Origin: Candidatus Avispirillum faecium
Lineage (GTDB): Bacteria > Bacillota > Clostridia > Oscillospirales > CAG-272
Length of the DNA: 64,000 nt
Assembly: GCA_904396155.1 (NCBI GenBank)
Contig: CAJFOI010000022.1
Span: 1-64,000 of the forward strand
Reading direction: 5' to 3'
Position 1 is the first letter of the stretch. Every line of letters starts with the position of its first letter. The notes beneath the pieces are model-generated. The model searched no databases and was not told the origin of the DNA. It saw nothing but the letters and a program-made list of their open reading frames with translations. Of this stretch, positions 1 to 8,138 are shown piece after piece. Both the position numbers and the translations under genes were made by a program.

Positions 1-2
1 GC

Positions 3-62
3 CGCAAAGGAGTTTACTTTGCGAAAGAAAATGCTGCTTCTGTAAATAGTATGTCCAAGTAG
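3..62 (+). CDS. Possible C-terminal tail of an upstream gene (partial)
   Basis: The window opens inside an open frame of about 19 codons ending in TAG at 60–62, reading as a plausible protein tail (…GVYFAKENAASVNSMSK). It would be the gene just upstream of the first carrier protein. The piece is too short to identify, and two other frames also stay open for a similar distance, so only its position and protein-like composition support it. Confidence 0.25.
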   Translation, partial: RKGVYFAKENAASVNSMSK

Positions 63-133
63 TTGTTTGTTGATACAAACTGTCGGAAAGAACCTGTGGC
101 ATGCACATTATGTGTACCATAAAGGAGAGTATT

Positions 134-373
134 ATGGATTATGCGGACAAAGTAAAAAACATCATAGCAGAAATGTCAATCCTTTCTGCCCAGGAGCTTT
201 GTCATGAGGATACGCTGATTTCTATCGGAATCAATTCCTTAAAAGCAGTAGAATTGATTATCGCCCTGGAAGACGCATTTGGTATTACATTTGAGGAGGG
301 AGACCTGGATCCGGCGAAATTAAAAACAGTGGGATCCGTAATTGCGTTGGCCGGCTGTTATATAAACAGGTAA
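134..373 (+). CDS. Acyl carrier protein (79 aa)
   Basis: Stand-alone carrier protein that should hold an acyl or aminoacyl group as a thioester on a phosphopantetheine arm in the cytoplasm. The attachment serine is S35 in the motif [10 protein letters not shown], followed by the usual helix-2 sequence [11 protein letters not shown]. The ATG at 134 is preferred over an in-frame ATG at 101 because AAAGGAG (121–127) precedes it, and because it gives exactly the length of the paralogue at 33413 (79 aa, same Ser35). The acyl ligase starts 5 bp after the stop, implying co-transcription and loading by that ligase. No phosphopantetheinyl transferase is visible in this first cluster; the one at 24.3 kb could serve it. 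Confidence 0.93.
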   Translation: MDYADKVKNIIAEMSILSAQELCHEDTLISIGINSLKAVELIIALEDAFGITFEEGDLDPAKLKTVGSVIALAGCYINR

Positions 374-378
374 GAAAA

Positions 379-1812
379 ATGTGGAATTTTCTATGCGGAA
401 GATTGGAGAAGTATCCAGAGTCTTTATTCTTCGATGATCAGCATCAATATACATACAAAGATTTTACTGAGAAGGCAAAAGCAGTCGGCGCATGCTTACA
501 GGAAAAATGTGCTGCAAAATCTAAGTGCGCGGTTTTATGTGATAGGGGACTTAATACAGCTCTTGCAATACTGGCCTGCTGGTGCGCAAATATGATTCCG
601 ATTCCCATGTCCAAGCATTACGGAAGAAAGCACTGTGCGAATATCATTGCACTGACACTGCCTGACATACTGCTTACAGATACAAATGATTGTGATTTGT
701 TTCCCTTTCAATACAATATACGAAATGGTAAATTTATCGGTGAAAAGCCAGAAACTTCCTGTGATGAGAGCTTGAAGGACATTGCAGTGATTCTATGCAC
801 ATCGGGAACGACGGGAACCCCTAAGGGCGTTCTTATAACGGAAGACGGGCTACAAAAAAATGTGCAGAAAATTGCACAGTACTTTGCGGTGGACTCCCAC
901 GATAAGATAATGATTGCGAGGCCGCTGTATCATTGCGCAGTTTTAACGGGCGAGTTTTTAATTGCCATTTTCAATGGTCTGGATATTGGCTTTTTCGACG
1001 ATAAATTCCACCCGCAGCACACACTGCAGTTTGCTGCCCGCCATAATATATCTGTTATATGCGGCACGCCTACATTGCTGCATCACCTTACTGTTTTTTT
1101 GGAGCGAAATGCTGCCGTACATTTTATAAAAACTATTGCGATCAGCGGGGAATGCTTAAGTGAAAAAACAGCTTTACATATTCGAAAAGGGTTCCCAAAG
1201 GCAGATATTTATCATGTTTACGGGCTCACGGAAGCATCTCCGCGGGTCAGTTATCTTCCGCCGGAGGCATTTGATGCGCATCCCACATCGGTAGGAGTGC
1301 CTTTAGAAGGAATACAAGTAAAAATCATAGACGAAGACGGGGCTCCTTTGCCGGCAAATGCCCATGGACACGTTTTTGTAAATACCCCTTGCCTTATGCG
1401 CGGGTATTATAAGAACAAAGAAGCTACCCGGAAAGCAATTGTCGACGGGTGGCTGAATACGGGAGATCTCGGTTATCTCGATGAGAATGGGTATCTGTAT
1501 ATTTTGTCACGGGCAGATGACATGATCATCAAAAGCGGGATGAATATTTATCCTGGAGAAGTTGAAGCGCAGGCCACAGAGCTTTTGCAGATCCGGGAAT
1601 GCGTCGTTTATAAAATCCAAGCAAATGTTGGACAGGCAATTGCCATGGATGTGATATTAAATCCAGATTATAAAGAAACAACCAAAAAAGAACTGATGGC
1701 ACTGCTTGCGACTGTACTGCCGGCGTATCAGATGCCATCAGAACTAAATATTGTCGATGCGCTTCGCAGAAACGCTTCCGGAAAAATCGTCAGAACGGGC
1801 AGAGCACAGTAA
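379..1812 (+). CDS. Acyl-AMP ligase, ANL superfamily (477 aa)
   Basis: Class I adenylate-forming enzyme that activates a carboxylic acid with ATP and probably transfers it to the adjacent carrier protein. Visible core motifs: CTSGTTGTPKGV (P-loop), YGLTEASPR (A5), GWLNTGDLGYLDENGYL (A7), the hinge motif around SRADDMIIKSGMNIYP (A8), and RNASGKI with the catalytic Lys near the C-terminus. Length suits a single ligase without fused domains. It is clearly paralogous to the ligase at 33659, and both sit directly behind an equally long carrier protein, so the carrier–ligase pair is a conserved loading unit. Substrate cannot be read from sequence. A CoA ligase is the alternative, but the location argues for carrier loading. 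Confidence 0.9.
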   Translation: MWNFLCGRLEKYPESLFFDDQHQYTYKDFTEKAKAVGACLQEKCAAKSKCAVLCDRGLNTALAILACWCANMIPIPMSKHYGRKHCANIIALTLPDILLTDTNDCDLFPFQYNIRNGKFIGEKPETSCDESLKDIAVILCTSGTTGTPKGVLITEDGLQKNVQKIAQYFAVDSHDKIMIARPLYHCAVLTGEFLIAIFNGLDIGFFDDKFHPQHTLQFAARHNISVICGTPTLLHHLTVFLERNAAVHFIKTIAISGECLSEKTALHIRKGFPKADIYHVYGLTEASPRVSYLPPEAFDAHPTSVGVPLEGIQVKIIDEDGAPLPANAHGHVFVNTPCLMRGYYKNKEATRKAIVDGWLNTGDLGYLDENGYLYILSRADDMIIKSGMNIYPGEVEAQATELLQIRECVVYKIQANVGQAIAMDVILNPDYKETTKKELMALLATVLPAYQMPSELNIVDALRRNASGKIVRTGRAQ

Positions 1813-1886
1813 CACACTGACAAACAGCAAAAGCACAATATTGGCTGTGAAAAAACAGAAAATATTTTACTTTGGAGGCTGCCGTT

Positions 1887-2999
1887 ATGGAAGATTGCAC
1901 GTATGCCGCAGAACACAATTTAATTTTGGAGCTTTGCAGATTCATGCAACCGGATAAGGGAAAAATTGCAGAGTATCTGCAGCAAAGTTTACACTGGCCG
2001 TATATCCTTGGACAACTTCTCTTTCATCGCGTGGGAGGTGCGGCATATTACACATTAGATGCGTGCAATCTCCTGGGGAAAATACATAGGGAATGCCGCA
2101 ACACGTTAAAAACCGTTTATGACAGCAATGTTGTAAAATCTGCAAGTATGAAAGAGGCACTGGAGGAGGTCGGTAGCCTGCTGCAGAACGTATCGTTTCC
2201 TTACGCTTTGCTGAAAGGATCTTATTTGGTTTGGCTGTATCCGGTGGGACTGAGGACATCGAACGATGTAGATATCCTTATAAACCAGGGAGATATTACA
2301 GCGATTGAGGAAAAATTAAAACAAGCGGGATTTGTACAGGGGAATGTCCGAAGCGGCACTTTTGTACCTGCATCCAGAAAAGAAATCATAGCCTCCCGGA
2401 TGAATCGGGGAGAAACAGTGCCGTTTATTAAACAGGCGGGCTTGCCACAGATGGACTTTTTAGAGATGGACATCAATTTTTCATTGGACTTTGCGGCAAA
2501 GCAGAAAAACGATGCTGTTTCCATGTTGCTGCGTCATGCGCAGCCTCTGATTCCAACGCGGGAGGCTTTTCTGTATACACTGGAGCCTGTTGATTTTCTG
2601 ATACACCTGTGCTGTCATTTGTTTAAGGAAGCTACGGTATATGCCTGGGTGGCGATGGAACGGGATTTGTCGCTGTACAAGTTTATGGATTTATATATGC
2701 TTATCCATAAGTGGACAGATGCATCCTGGTACAGCGCATTGGAAGCATCTATCCGGGCATACGGACTGGAGCGGGAGTGCTATTATGCATTGCGTGGAAC
2801 AAAAGAGCTCTTTGGAATAGAAAATGTTTTTCTTGACCGACTGCTTCTCTCGATTTGTCCATCCAATATAAGTTATCTGCAAAGCGTCATGCAACCGGAT
2901 ACGGGTAAGACTTATTGTTATAAGGAATCTTTTGTCGATTGGGTATTTATGAGTAAAAAGAAGGAGAAGCTTTATGAAACTGCAGATGAAACCCCATAA
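1887..2999 (+). CDS. Nucleotidyltransferase-fold protein, PF14907-like (370 aa)
   Basis: Resembles the uncharacterised nucleotidyltransferase family often seen in peptide and natural-product clusters. The diagnostic block is LLKGSYLVWLYPVGLRTSND followed by VDILI, in which D127 and D129 would bind metal and NTP. A second conserved patch, HLCCHLFKEA, lies mid-protein. The ATG at 1887 follows GGAGG (1874–1878) at good spacing; an in-frame TTG upstream is less likely. The reading frame overlaps the following kinase by 26 bp, which implies coupled translation. A paralogue lies at 31512 in the second cluster. Family members have been proposed to modify a substrate or intermediate with a nucleotide; the real reaction here is unknown. 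Confidence 0.8.
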   Translation: MEDCTYAAEHNLILELCRFMQPDKGKIAEYLQQSLHWPYILGQLLFHRVGGAAYYTLDACNLLGKIHRECRNTLKTVYDSNVVKSASMKEALEEVGSLLQNVSFPYALLKGSYLVWLYPVGLRTSNDVDILINQGDITAIEEKLKQAGFVQGNVRSGTFVPASRKEIIASRMNRGETVPFIKQAGLPQMDFLEMDINFSLDFAAKQKNDAVSMLLRHAQPLIPTREAFLYTLEPVDFLIHLCCHLFKEATVYAWVAMERDLSLYKFMDLYMLIHKWTDASWYSALEASIRAYGLERECYYALRGTKELFGIENVFLDRLLLSICPSNISYLQSVMQPDTGKTYCYKESFVDWVFMSKKKEKLYETADETP

Positions 3000-3630
3000 C
3001 CTGCCGGGATATTTATTTGTTTTTTGTGGATTGGACGGAAGCGGAAAAACAACACAGATTGGACTGCTGAGGGATTATATGCAGGAGCAGGGCCTATCTG
3101 TACAGCTGACAAAACAACCTACAAATGCTGTACGCAAATCTCAGATCTTTCGTACATATATGGATGCGCCTGATCACAGTGCATATGATTATCGTGCCTT
3201 GTCACTCCTGTGTGCATCGGATCGTGTACAGCATACAAATAAAGAAATTGTGCCCAGATTATCTGCGGGCGAACTTGTTATTTCAGACCGGTATTTTTAT
3301 TCCTGCCTGGCAAATCTTCGGGCGCGGGGGTATACAAAAGATCAGTGGATTTACGAAATTGCAGGTTGTATTCCCCAGCCGGATATTGCGTTTTTTATGG
3401 ACGTCGATGTAGACACTGCTGTAACGCGTGTGCGCAGCAGAGAAAATGAAAAAAACAGATACATTGACATAAGATTGCAATACCGCTTGCGGGAACAATA
3501 TCTGGAAATCGCAAAGGATATCGGCGGCGTGATTATTCATACTGGAAAATCGATTGAAGAAGCCTTTCAGGCCGTTCGTGCGTCTGTCATGGAAGTCCTG
3601 CAGAAAAGCAGCAGAGCCTGCAACCAGTAA
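2974..3630 (+). CDS. Thymidylate-kinase-like P-loop kinase (218 aa)
   Basis: P-loop kinase of the dTMP kinase fold. It shows a Walker A motif GLDGSGKTT (residues 19–27), the DRYFYSCLA segment typical of the nucleotide-monophosphate-binding DR motif, and an Arg-rich lid region near VRSRENEKNR. Start ATG is at 2974 after AAGGAG (2961–2966), overlapping the end of the nucleotidyltransferase gene. A dedicated nucleotide kinase inside a biosynthetic operon, next to a nucleotidyltransferase, suggests that a phosphorylated or nucleotide-like intermediate is made rather than a role in DNA precursor supply. Another diverged kinase of this fold is at 45427 in the second cluster. Substrate specificity is not predictable by eye. 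Confidence 0.82.
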   Translation: MKLQMKPHNLPGYLFVFCGLDGSGKTTQIGLLRDYMQEQGLSVQLTKQPTNAVRKSQIFRTYMDAPDHSAYDYRALSLLCASDRVQHTNKEIVPRLSAGELVISDRYFYSCLANLRARGYTKDQWIYEIAGCIPQPDIAFFMDVDVDTAVTRVRSRENEKNRYIDIRLQYRLREQYLEIAKDIGGVIIHTGKSIEEAFQAVRASVMEVLQKSSRACNQ

Positions 3631-3635
3631 ATGCT

Positions 3636-4673
3636 ATGGAAAAAAATTGTATGCTCCTTGCAGCTGCGCCGGTTCGGCGGGAGTATTTCAGCTGTATAGA
3701 TGGATTATTGGCCACAATGGCAAATTATTTTAGCAGCCCGTATGGTCTGATGTTTATCGGGTATATGGGATTTGAATATCTGTCCGATAAGCCGGGCGCC
3801 GATACATTTGGTGAAAAATTGCTTTATGGAGTGGGTCGATATTCGCGGGACGCGCTGCATAAATACCACCACGTGAAAACCTCCTGGTGTGATGCGGAGA
3901 ATTACAGAAGTCTGCACAATACCATTGTGCACTCCCTTTTGAACCAAGTACCTGTCGGTGTGTATTTGGATAGCTTTTACTGTCCATGGAATCTTGCATA
4001 TCAAAGATTTCATATCAATCATTACGTTTTGGTGATTGGACTGGATATGGGGAATGAGGCGTATATTTGCCTGGACCCGTATGCTTCCGCGGGGAAGTAC
4101 AAGCTACCTGGCAGCTGTCTGCAAAAAGGGTTCCGGGAGTATATTCTCTTTGAAAAGGATCCGTCCGAAAATCAGGAGCCCCTTTCCCTATGTGGAATCC
4201 TGCATGAAAATTATTATTCCAATGCGTATATAGGACGCTTTGAAAAGAATTATTCCGCTATATTGCAGTTTGCCGACGATTTATCACACAATATCGACAT
4301 TGCACATGAGACCAGCGCCTGGGGAGGAGATTTACAAAGCACGCTGTTGTTTCGTCGGATAAACAATTTGGGAAAAAACCGGACCAAATTTGCATGCGCA
4401 CTGCATTATTTGGGAGATGTGTTTGAGAGTGAAGCGATACATAATATAGCCTCCGCTGCAGAAGAACTTCACAGCGGTTGGGATATGATCAATAGTCTAC
4501 TGTTCCGGCTGCATTTGACGGGAAAGGAATCTATAAGATCAACGATCTATCACAGGCTGGCGGCTGTTGCAGAAAGGGAAAAACAGCTGTCCCTTGCGCT
4601 GACGGAAATCGCAGAAGAAAGTAAAGAGCAAACGATGCGGTCTGAATTTCTGCAAAGGGAGTGTATTGTATGA
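3636..4673 (+). CDS. BtrH_N-domain putative acyl-ACP:amine acyltransferase (345 aa)
   Basis: N-terminal papain/C39-like domain resembling BtrH, which in butirosin biosynthesis moves an acyl group from carrier protein BtrI to an amine. The likely nucleophile is Cys20 in FSCIDG, the catalytic His is H129 in INHYVLVIGLD, and the Asp is D147 in CLDPYA. The C-terminal ~170 residues are helical and unassigned. It starts 5 bp after the kinase and its stop overlaps the start of the adenylation gene (ATGA), so it is in the same operon. With no condensation domain in the cluster, this enzyme is the best candidate for forming the amide (or ester) bond from the carrier-bound acyl group. Alternative: a maturation peptidase. 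Confidence 0.75.
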   Translation: MEKNCMLLAAAPVRREYFSCIDGLLATMANYFSSPYGLMFIGYMGFEYLSDKPGADTFGEKLLYGVGRYSRDALHKYHHVKTSWCDAENYRSLHNTIVHSLLNQVPVGVYLDSFYCPWNLAYQRFHINHYVLVIGLDMGNEAYICLDPYASAGKYKLPGSCLQKGFREYILFEKDPSENQEPLSLCGILHENYYSNAYIGRFEKNYSAILQFADDLSHNIDIAHETSAWGGDLQSTLLFRRINNLGKNRTKFACALHYLGDVFESEAIHNIASAAEELHSGWDMINSLLFRLHLTGKESIRSTIYHRLAAVAEREKQLSLALTEIAEESKEQTMRSEFLQRECIV

Positions 4674-6322
4674 AGATCATCTGCAAGGACATGTTGACCC
4701 CACCATCGGTGATAATACCCGGCAGCTATCAGAAGGTAGGAATCCTTTTGAACAGGGATATGGCCCTGATCTCAGCCATATATAACTGCATAAAAAAGAG
4801 GATTACCTGTGTACCGCTGGACCCCCTCTGGCCTGATGACCGGATACATGCAATTATAAAAAATACGAAAGTGGATGCTGTCCTCACCACGACGGAGCAT
4901 GCCCACAGAGTGGATCCTGTAAAGGCGATTGTGGTGGAGGGTAGTGCGGTCGTTGATTTTGCCCAGAGAAACGGGAACAATGAAATTGGCTATATCCAGC
5001 ACACGTCCGGCTCTACGGGAATTCCCAAAGGAGTAGAAATCCCAAGAAGGGGACTTTTCCACTATGCAGACTGCATATCAGAGCTCATTGATTTTTCTCC
5101 TGACAGACGAATTGCCTGTTTGAGCGCTGCATCCTTTGATATCTTTTATCTTGAAAGCGTGATTGCCCTGGACAGAGGGCTTACTGTTGTTTTGGGAGAT
5201 GAAGAGGAACAGCGCAATCCAAGACGGATGGCAAAACTGATTGCTGAAGGCTTTGTGGATATCATTCAAATGACGCCCGCAAAAATGCAGATGCTGCAGA
5301 ATTATGACACGAACCTGGTGTGTCTGGAAAACGTAAAAGAAATATTAATTGGCGGAGAGCCGTTCCCTCTCAGTCTGCTTCATGTACTGCAGGAAAAAAC
5401 CACCGCCCAAATATACAATATGTATGGCCCTACAGAGGCGACGGGCTGGACGACGGTGAGTAATTTAACCCATAAAGACCGGATTGATATCGGGCGCCCG
5501 ATCAGAGGCACAACGGTTTATATTGTAAATGAGCAGCTGTCTCCTTTGCTCGAAGGGGAGATGGGAGAAATTTGCATTGCCGGTCCCTGCGTTGCAAGGA
5601 GGTATACCAGGCAGGCAGATCTGACGGCGGAGAAATTTGTAGTCCTCCCACAGCGGCCGCACCCAGTGGTGTACCGGACAGGGGATTTGGGAAGGTATCT
5701 TTCCAGCGGAGATTTGGAATATATCGGCCGTATGGACAACCAAATCAAAATTCGCGGTTATCGCGTTGAGCCGGAGGAAATCGAAGCACATCTGGAACAG
5801 ATGGACGGCATACGGCAAGCCGTTGTAGCTGCAGTGAAGGCAAACGAAACGGATAAGGTATTGACAGCGTTTTACACTGGAGAAAAGCACCTTCGGGAAC
5901 AGGATATGATCGAGCATCTTTCCTTGAGGCTTCCCTCCTATATGGTTCCGGCTGTCTTCAGACAGGTGGAAAGCTTTATTTTATCTGAAAACGGGAAAAT
6001 CGACCGCAAAAGAGTTTTGGAATGTCGGGAAATGCAATATGATGCTGTCATGCAGGGGGCGGATTTAGACAAAATCACGCCGCGGCAAAAGGAAATTTTA
6101 GAGGTAATAAGAATCCAATTGAACACAAAAAATTCTGGAGAACTTTGTTTGGACACCAAATTTTCCGGAATTGGGGTAGATTCTATTTCCTTTATACGTT
6201 TGGTGCTTGCGCTGGAAGATGCATTTGATATGGAATTTGACGATGAACTGCTGCTCACAGAGGCGTTTCCCACCGTTGCGTCTATCATGGAATATGTAGA
6301 TCAGAAAGCCGCATCTGTGTGA
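4670..6322 (+). CDS. NRPS-type adenylation–peptidyl carrier didomain (550 aa)
   Basis: Activates an amino acid as its adenylate and loads it on its own carrier domain. Adenylation motifs in order: HTSGSTGIPKGV, FDIFYLE (A4), NMYGPTEATG (A5), YRTGDLGRYLSSG (A7), GRMDNQIKIRGYRVEPEE (A8) and ENGKIDRK with the catalytic Lys. The carrier domain carries the phosphopantetheine serine S505 in GIGVDSISFIRL. There is no condensation or thioesterase domain and the adenylation N-terminus is short. Start ATG 4670 overlaps the stop of the BtrH-like gene; an in-frame GTG at 4661 abuts the ribosome site. The specificity pocket cannot be assigned confidently. The didomain would supply the amino-acid half of the amide formed by the BtrH-like enzymes. 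Confidence 0.92.
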   Translation: MKIICKDMLTPPSVIIPGSYQKVGILLNRDMALISAIYNCIKKRITCVPLDPLWPDDRIHAIIKNTKVDAVLTTTEHAHRVDPVKAIVVEGSAVVDFAQRNGNNEIGYIQHTSGSTGIPKGVEIPRRGLFHYADCISELIDFSPDRRIACLSAASFDIFYLESVIALDRGLTVVLGDEEEQRNPRRMAKLIAEGFVDIIQMTPAKMQMLQNYDTNLVCLENVKEILIGGEPFPLSLLHVLQEKTTAQIYNMYGPTEATGWTTVSNLTHKDRIDIGRPIRGTTVYIVNEQLSPLLEGEMGEICIAGPCVARRYTRQADLTAEKFVVLPQRPHPVVYRTGDLGRYLSSGDLEYIGRMDNQIKIRGYRVEPEEIEAHLEQMDGIRQAVVAAVKANETDKVLTAFYTGEKHLREQDMIEHLSLRLPSYMVPAVFRQVESFILSENGKIDRKRVLECREMQYDAVMQGADLDKITPRQKEILEVIRIQLNTKNSGELCLDTKFSGIGVDSISFIRLVLALEDAFDMEFDDELLLTEAFPTVASIMEYVDQKAASV

Positions 6323-6344
6323 GAAAAAGAAAAAGAGGACGAAA

Positions 6345-8138
6345 ATGAAAAAGCTGAGATTTATTTTTTCCAACATTTTGTTTACCTTTCGGTATTCTTG
6401 GAAAATCAGTAAGCTGAATTTTCTTCTGGTTGCAATAAATATTGCTGTTTCTTCTATGAAACCATTTATTCTTCTGTATATCCCCAAATTTATTATTGAT
6501 GAGCTTACGAGTACCCGTAGATGGCAGGTTGTTTTATGGCAAATTGCGTTATATATCGGCGTACTTATTTTCTTTTTCCTGTTTGATATGTTTTGGGGCC
6601 GTATTTTGGAAAGAACCAAAGCAGGAAATAATGTGAAAAATCACTTATTGTATGCAAATCATTTTTTGGGCATGGACTATGAAAAATTTGAGGACAGCAC
6701 TGTAAGGGATCTGCAGGAAAGAGTCGTCGGAAATGTGCAGGCCAACAATTTTGTCTGGAATGATTACTATAATCTCACAGTAAATTTGCTGCAATTTGCA
6801 GGATATACATACATTATTTCAACGGTTCACCCACTCATTATTCTTTTTATACTTCTTATCACTGCCTTAAATCTGATTATAGGGTACAGACGCGAAAAAA
6901 TCGGATATCAATATCAGGTAGATACGGCACAGTATGGCCGTAAATTCAACTATTTATTTGACCGCATGATCAATTTTGAATTTGGAAAGGAAATCAGGAT
7001 CAACAATGTATCGCAGTGGCTGCGCAAAAAATTTCTGAAGGTTTTGGGGGACTATACGTCTGTTTATAACAAAAATCAAAACCGGCATATGAAATTTAAT
7101 GTGCTTTCTGCCTTTATTACTTTTGTGCAGACCATTGTGCTGTATGGATACTGCGCCTATAAAACGATTGTTGGAGATATAACCGTCGGCAATTTCAGCG
7201 TCTTTCTGGGGGCGATCCATAATTTTTCTGACACATTACGGGGGGTTATCGATCAGCTTGAGCACTTGTTTGTATATGTGACGAGATTCGTTGCGGATTA
7301 CAAACAATATACTGAAATAGCCACGCCCCGCCATGCAGAAAAGGGAACGGTGGATATAGAAACAAAAAATTTCAAGCAACATGAAATTGAATTTGTCAAC
7401 GTTTCTTTTCAATACCCAAATACAGAGAATTTTGTCCTGAAAAATGTGTCTATTAAAATCACCCAGGGGGAGAGACTTGCCATCGTAGGTTATAACGGCG
7501 CCGGAAAGACGACGTTTATTAAACTCCTATGCCGCTTGTATGAACCAACGGAAGGGGTGATCTTATATAACGGAATTGATATTTCAACCATCAATTACGC
7601 CCAGTACACAGAACGATTGTCTGTTGTTTTTCAGGATTACAAGCTGTTTGCCTTTTCCGTCTGGGAGAATATCACTCTGGGCAGGAAGTACAGCGAAGCA
7701 AAAATTATGGAGGCAATTGAAAAAAGCGGGCTGGAAGCAAAAATAAAGTCCCTGGAAAAAGGGACAGAAACGGCCATCAGCAGAGATTTTGACGCCGACG
7801 GAATAGAGTTTTCCGGCGGAGAGTCGCAGAAGCTGGCCTGCGCGAAGGCGTACTATAAGGATGCGCCTATTGTGATTTTGGACGAGCCTACGGCCGCATT
7901 GGACCCTGTGGCGGAAAACGAATTATACACGAGATTCAATAACATTATTGGTGAAAAAACCACGCTGTATATCTCGCACAGACTGGCTTCCGTTAAGTTC
8001 TGTGATAAAGTGGCGGTCTTTGCCGACGGCAGACTGACCGAATACGGAACCCATCAGGACCTGATGCAAAGGCAAGGTCTTTATGCCGACATGTACAAAA
8101 AGCAGGCGCAATTTTATATGGAAGAGGTGCCGGTATGA
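6345..8138 (+). CDS. ABC exporter half-transporter, membrane–ATPase fusion (597 aa)
   Basis: Type IV ABC exporter with an N-terminal six-helix membrane domain (about residues 15–310) and a C-terminal ATPase. Motifs: Walker A GYNGAGKTT, Q-loop VFQDYKLF, signature FSGGESQKLA, Walker B VILDEPTAALDP and switch His in YISHRLAS, all intact. The next gene is a second fused ABC protein whose start overlaps this stop (ATGA), so the two probably form a heterodimer exporting the product or importing a precursor. A closely similar pair is at 25333–28913 in the second cluster, and this gene matches the first member of that pair in length and motif wording (GYNGAGKTTFIKL), supporting a product-specific transporter class. 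Confidence 0.92.
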   Translation: MKKLRFIFSNILFTFRYSWKISKLNFLLVAINIAVSSMKPFILLYIPKFIIDELTSTRRWQVVLWQIALYIGVLIFFFLFDMFWGRILERTKAGNNVKNHLLYANHFLGMDYEKFEDSTVRDLQERVVGNVQANNFVWNDYYNLTVNLLQFAGYTYIISTVHPLIILFILLITALNLIIGYRREKIGYQYQVDTAQYGRKFNYLFDRMINFEFGKEIRINNVSQWLRKKFLKVLGDYTSVYNKNQNRHMKFNVLSAFITFVQTIVLYGYCAYKTIVGDITVGNFSVFLGAIHNFSDTLRGVIDQLEHLFVYVTRFVADYKQYTEIATPRHAEKGTVDIETKNFKQHEIEFVNVSFQYPNTENFVLKNVSIKITQGERLAIVGYNGAGKTTFIKLLCRLYEPTEGVILYNGIDISTINYAQYTERLSVVFQDYKLFAFSVWENITLGRKYSEAKIMEAIEKSGLEAKIKSLEKGTETAISRDFDADGIEFSGGESQKLACAKAYYKDAPIVILDEPTAALDPVAENELYTRFNNIIGEKTTLYISHRLASVKFCDKVAVFADGRLTEYGTHQDLMQRQGLYADMYKKQAQFYMEEVPV

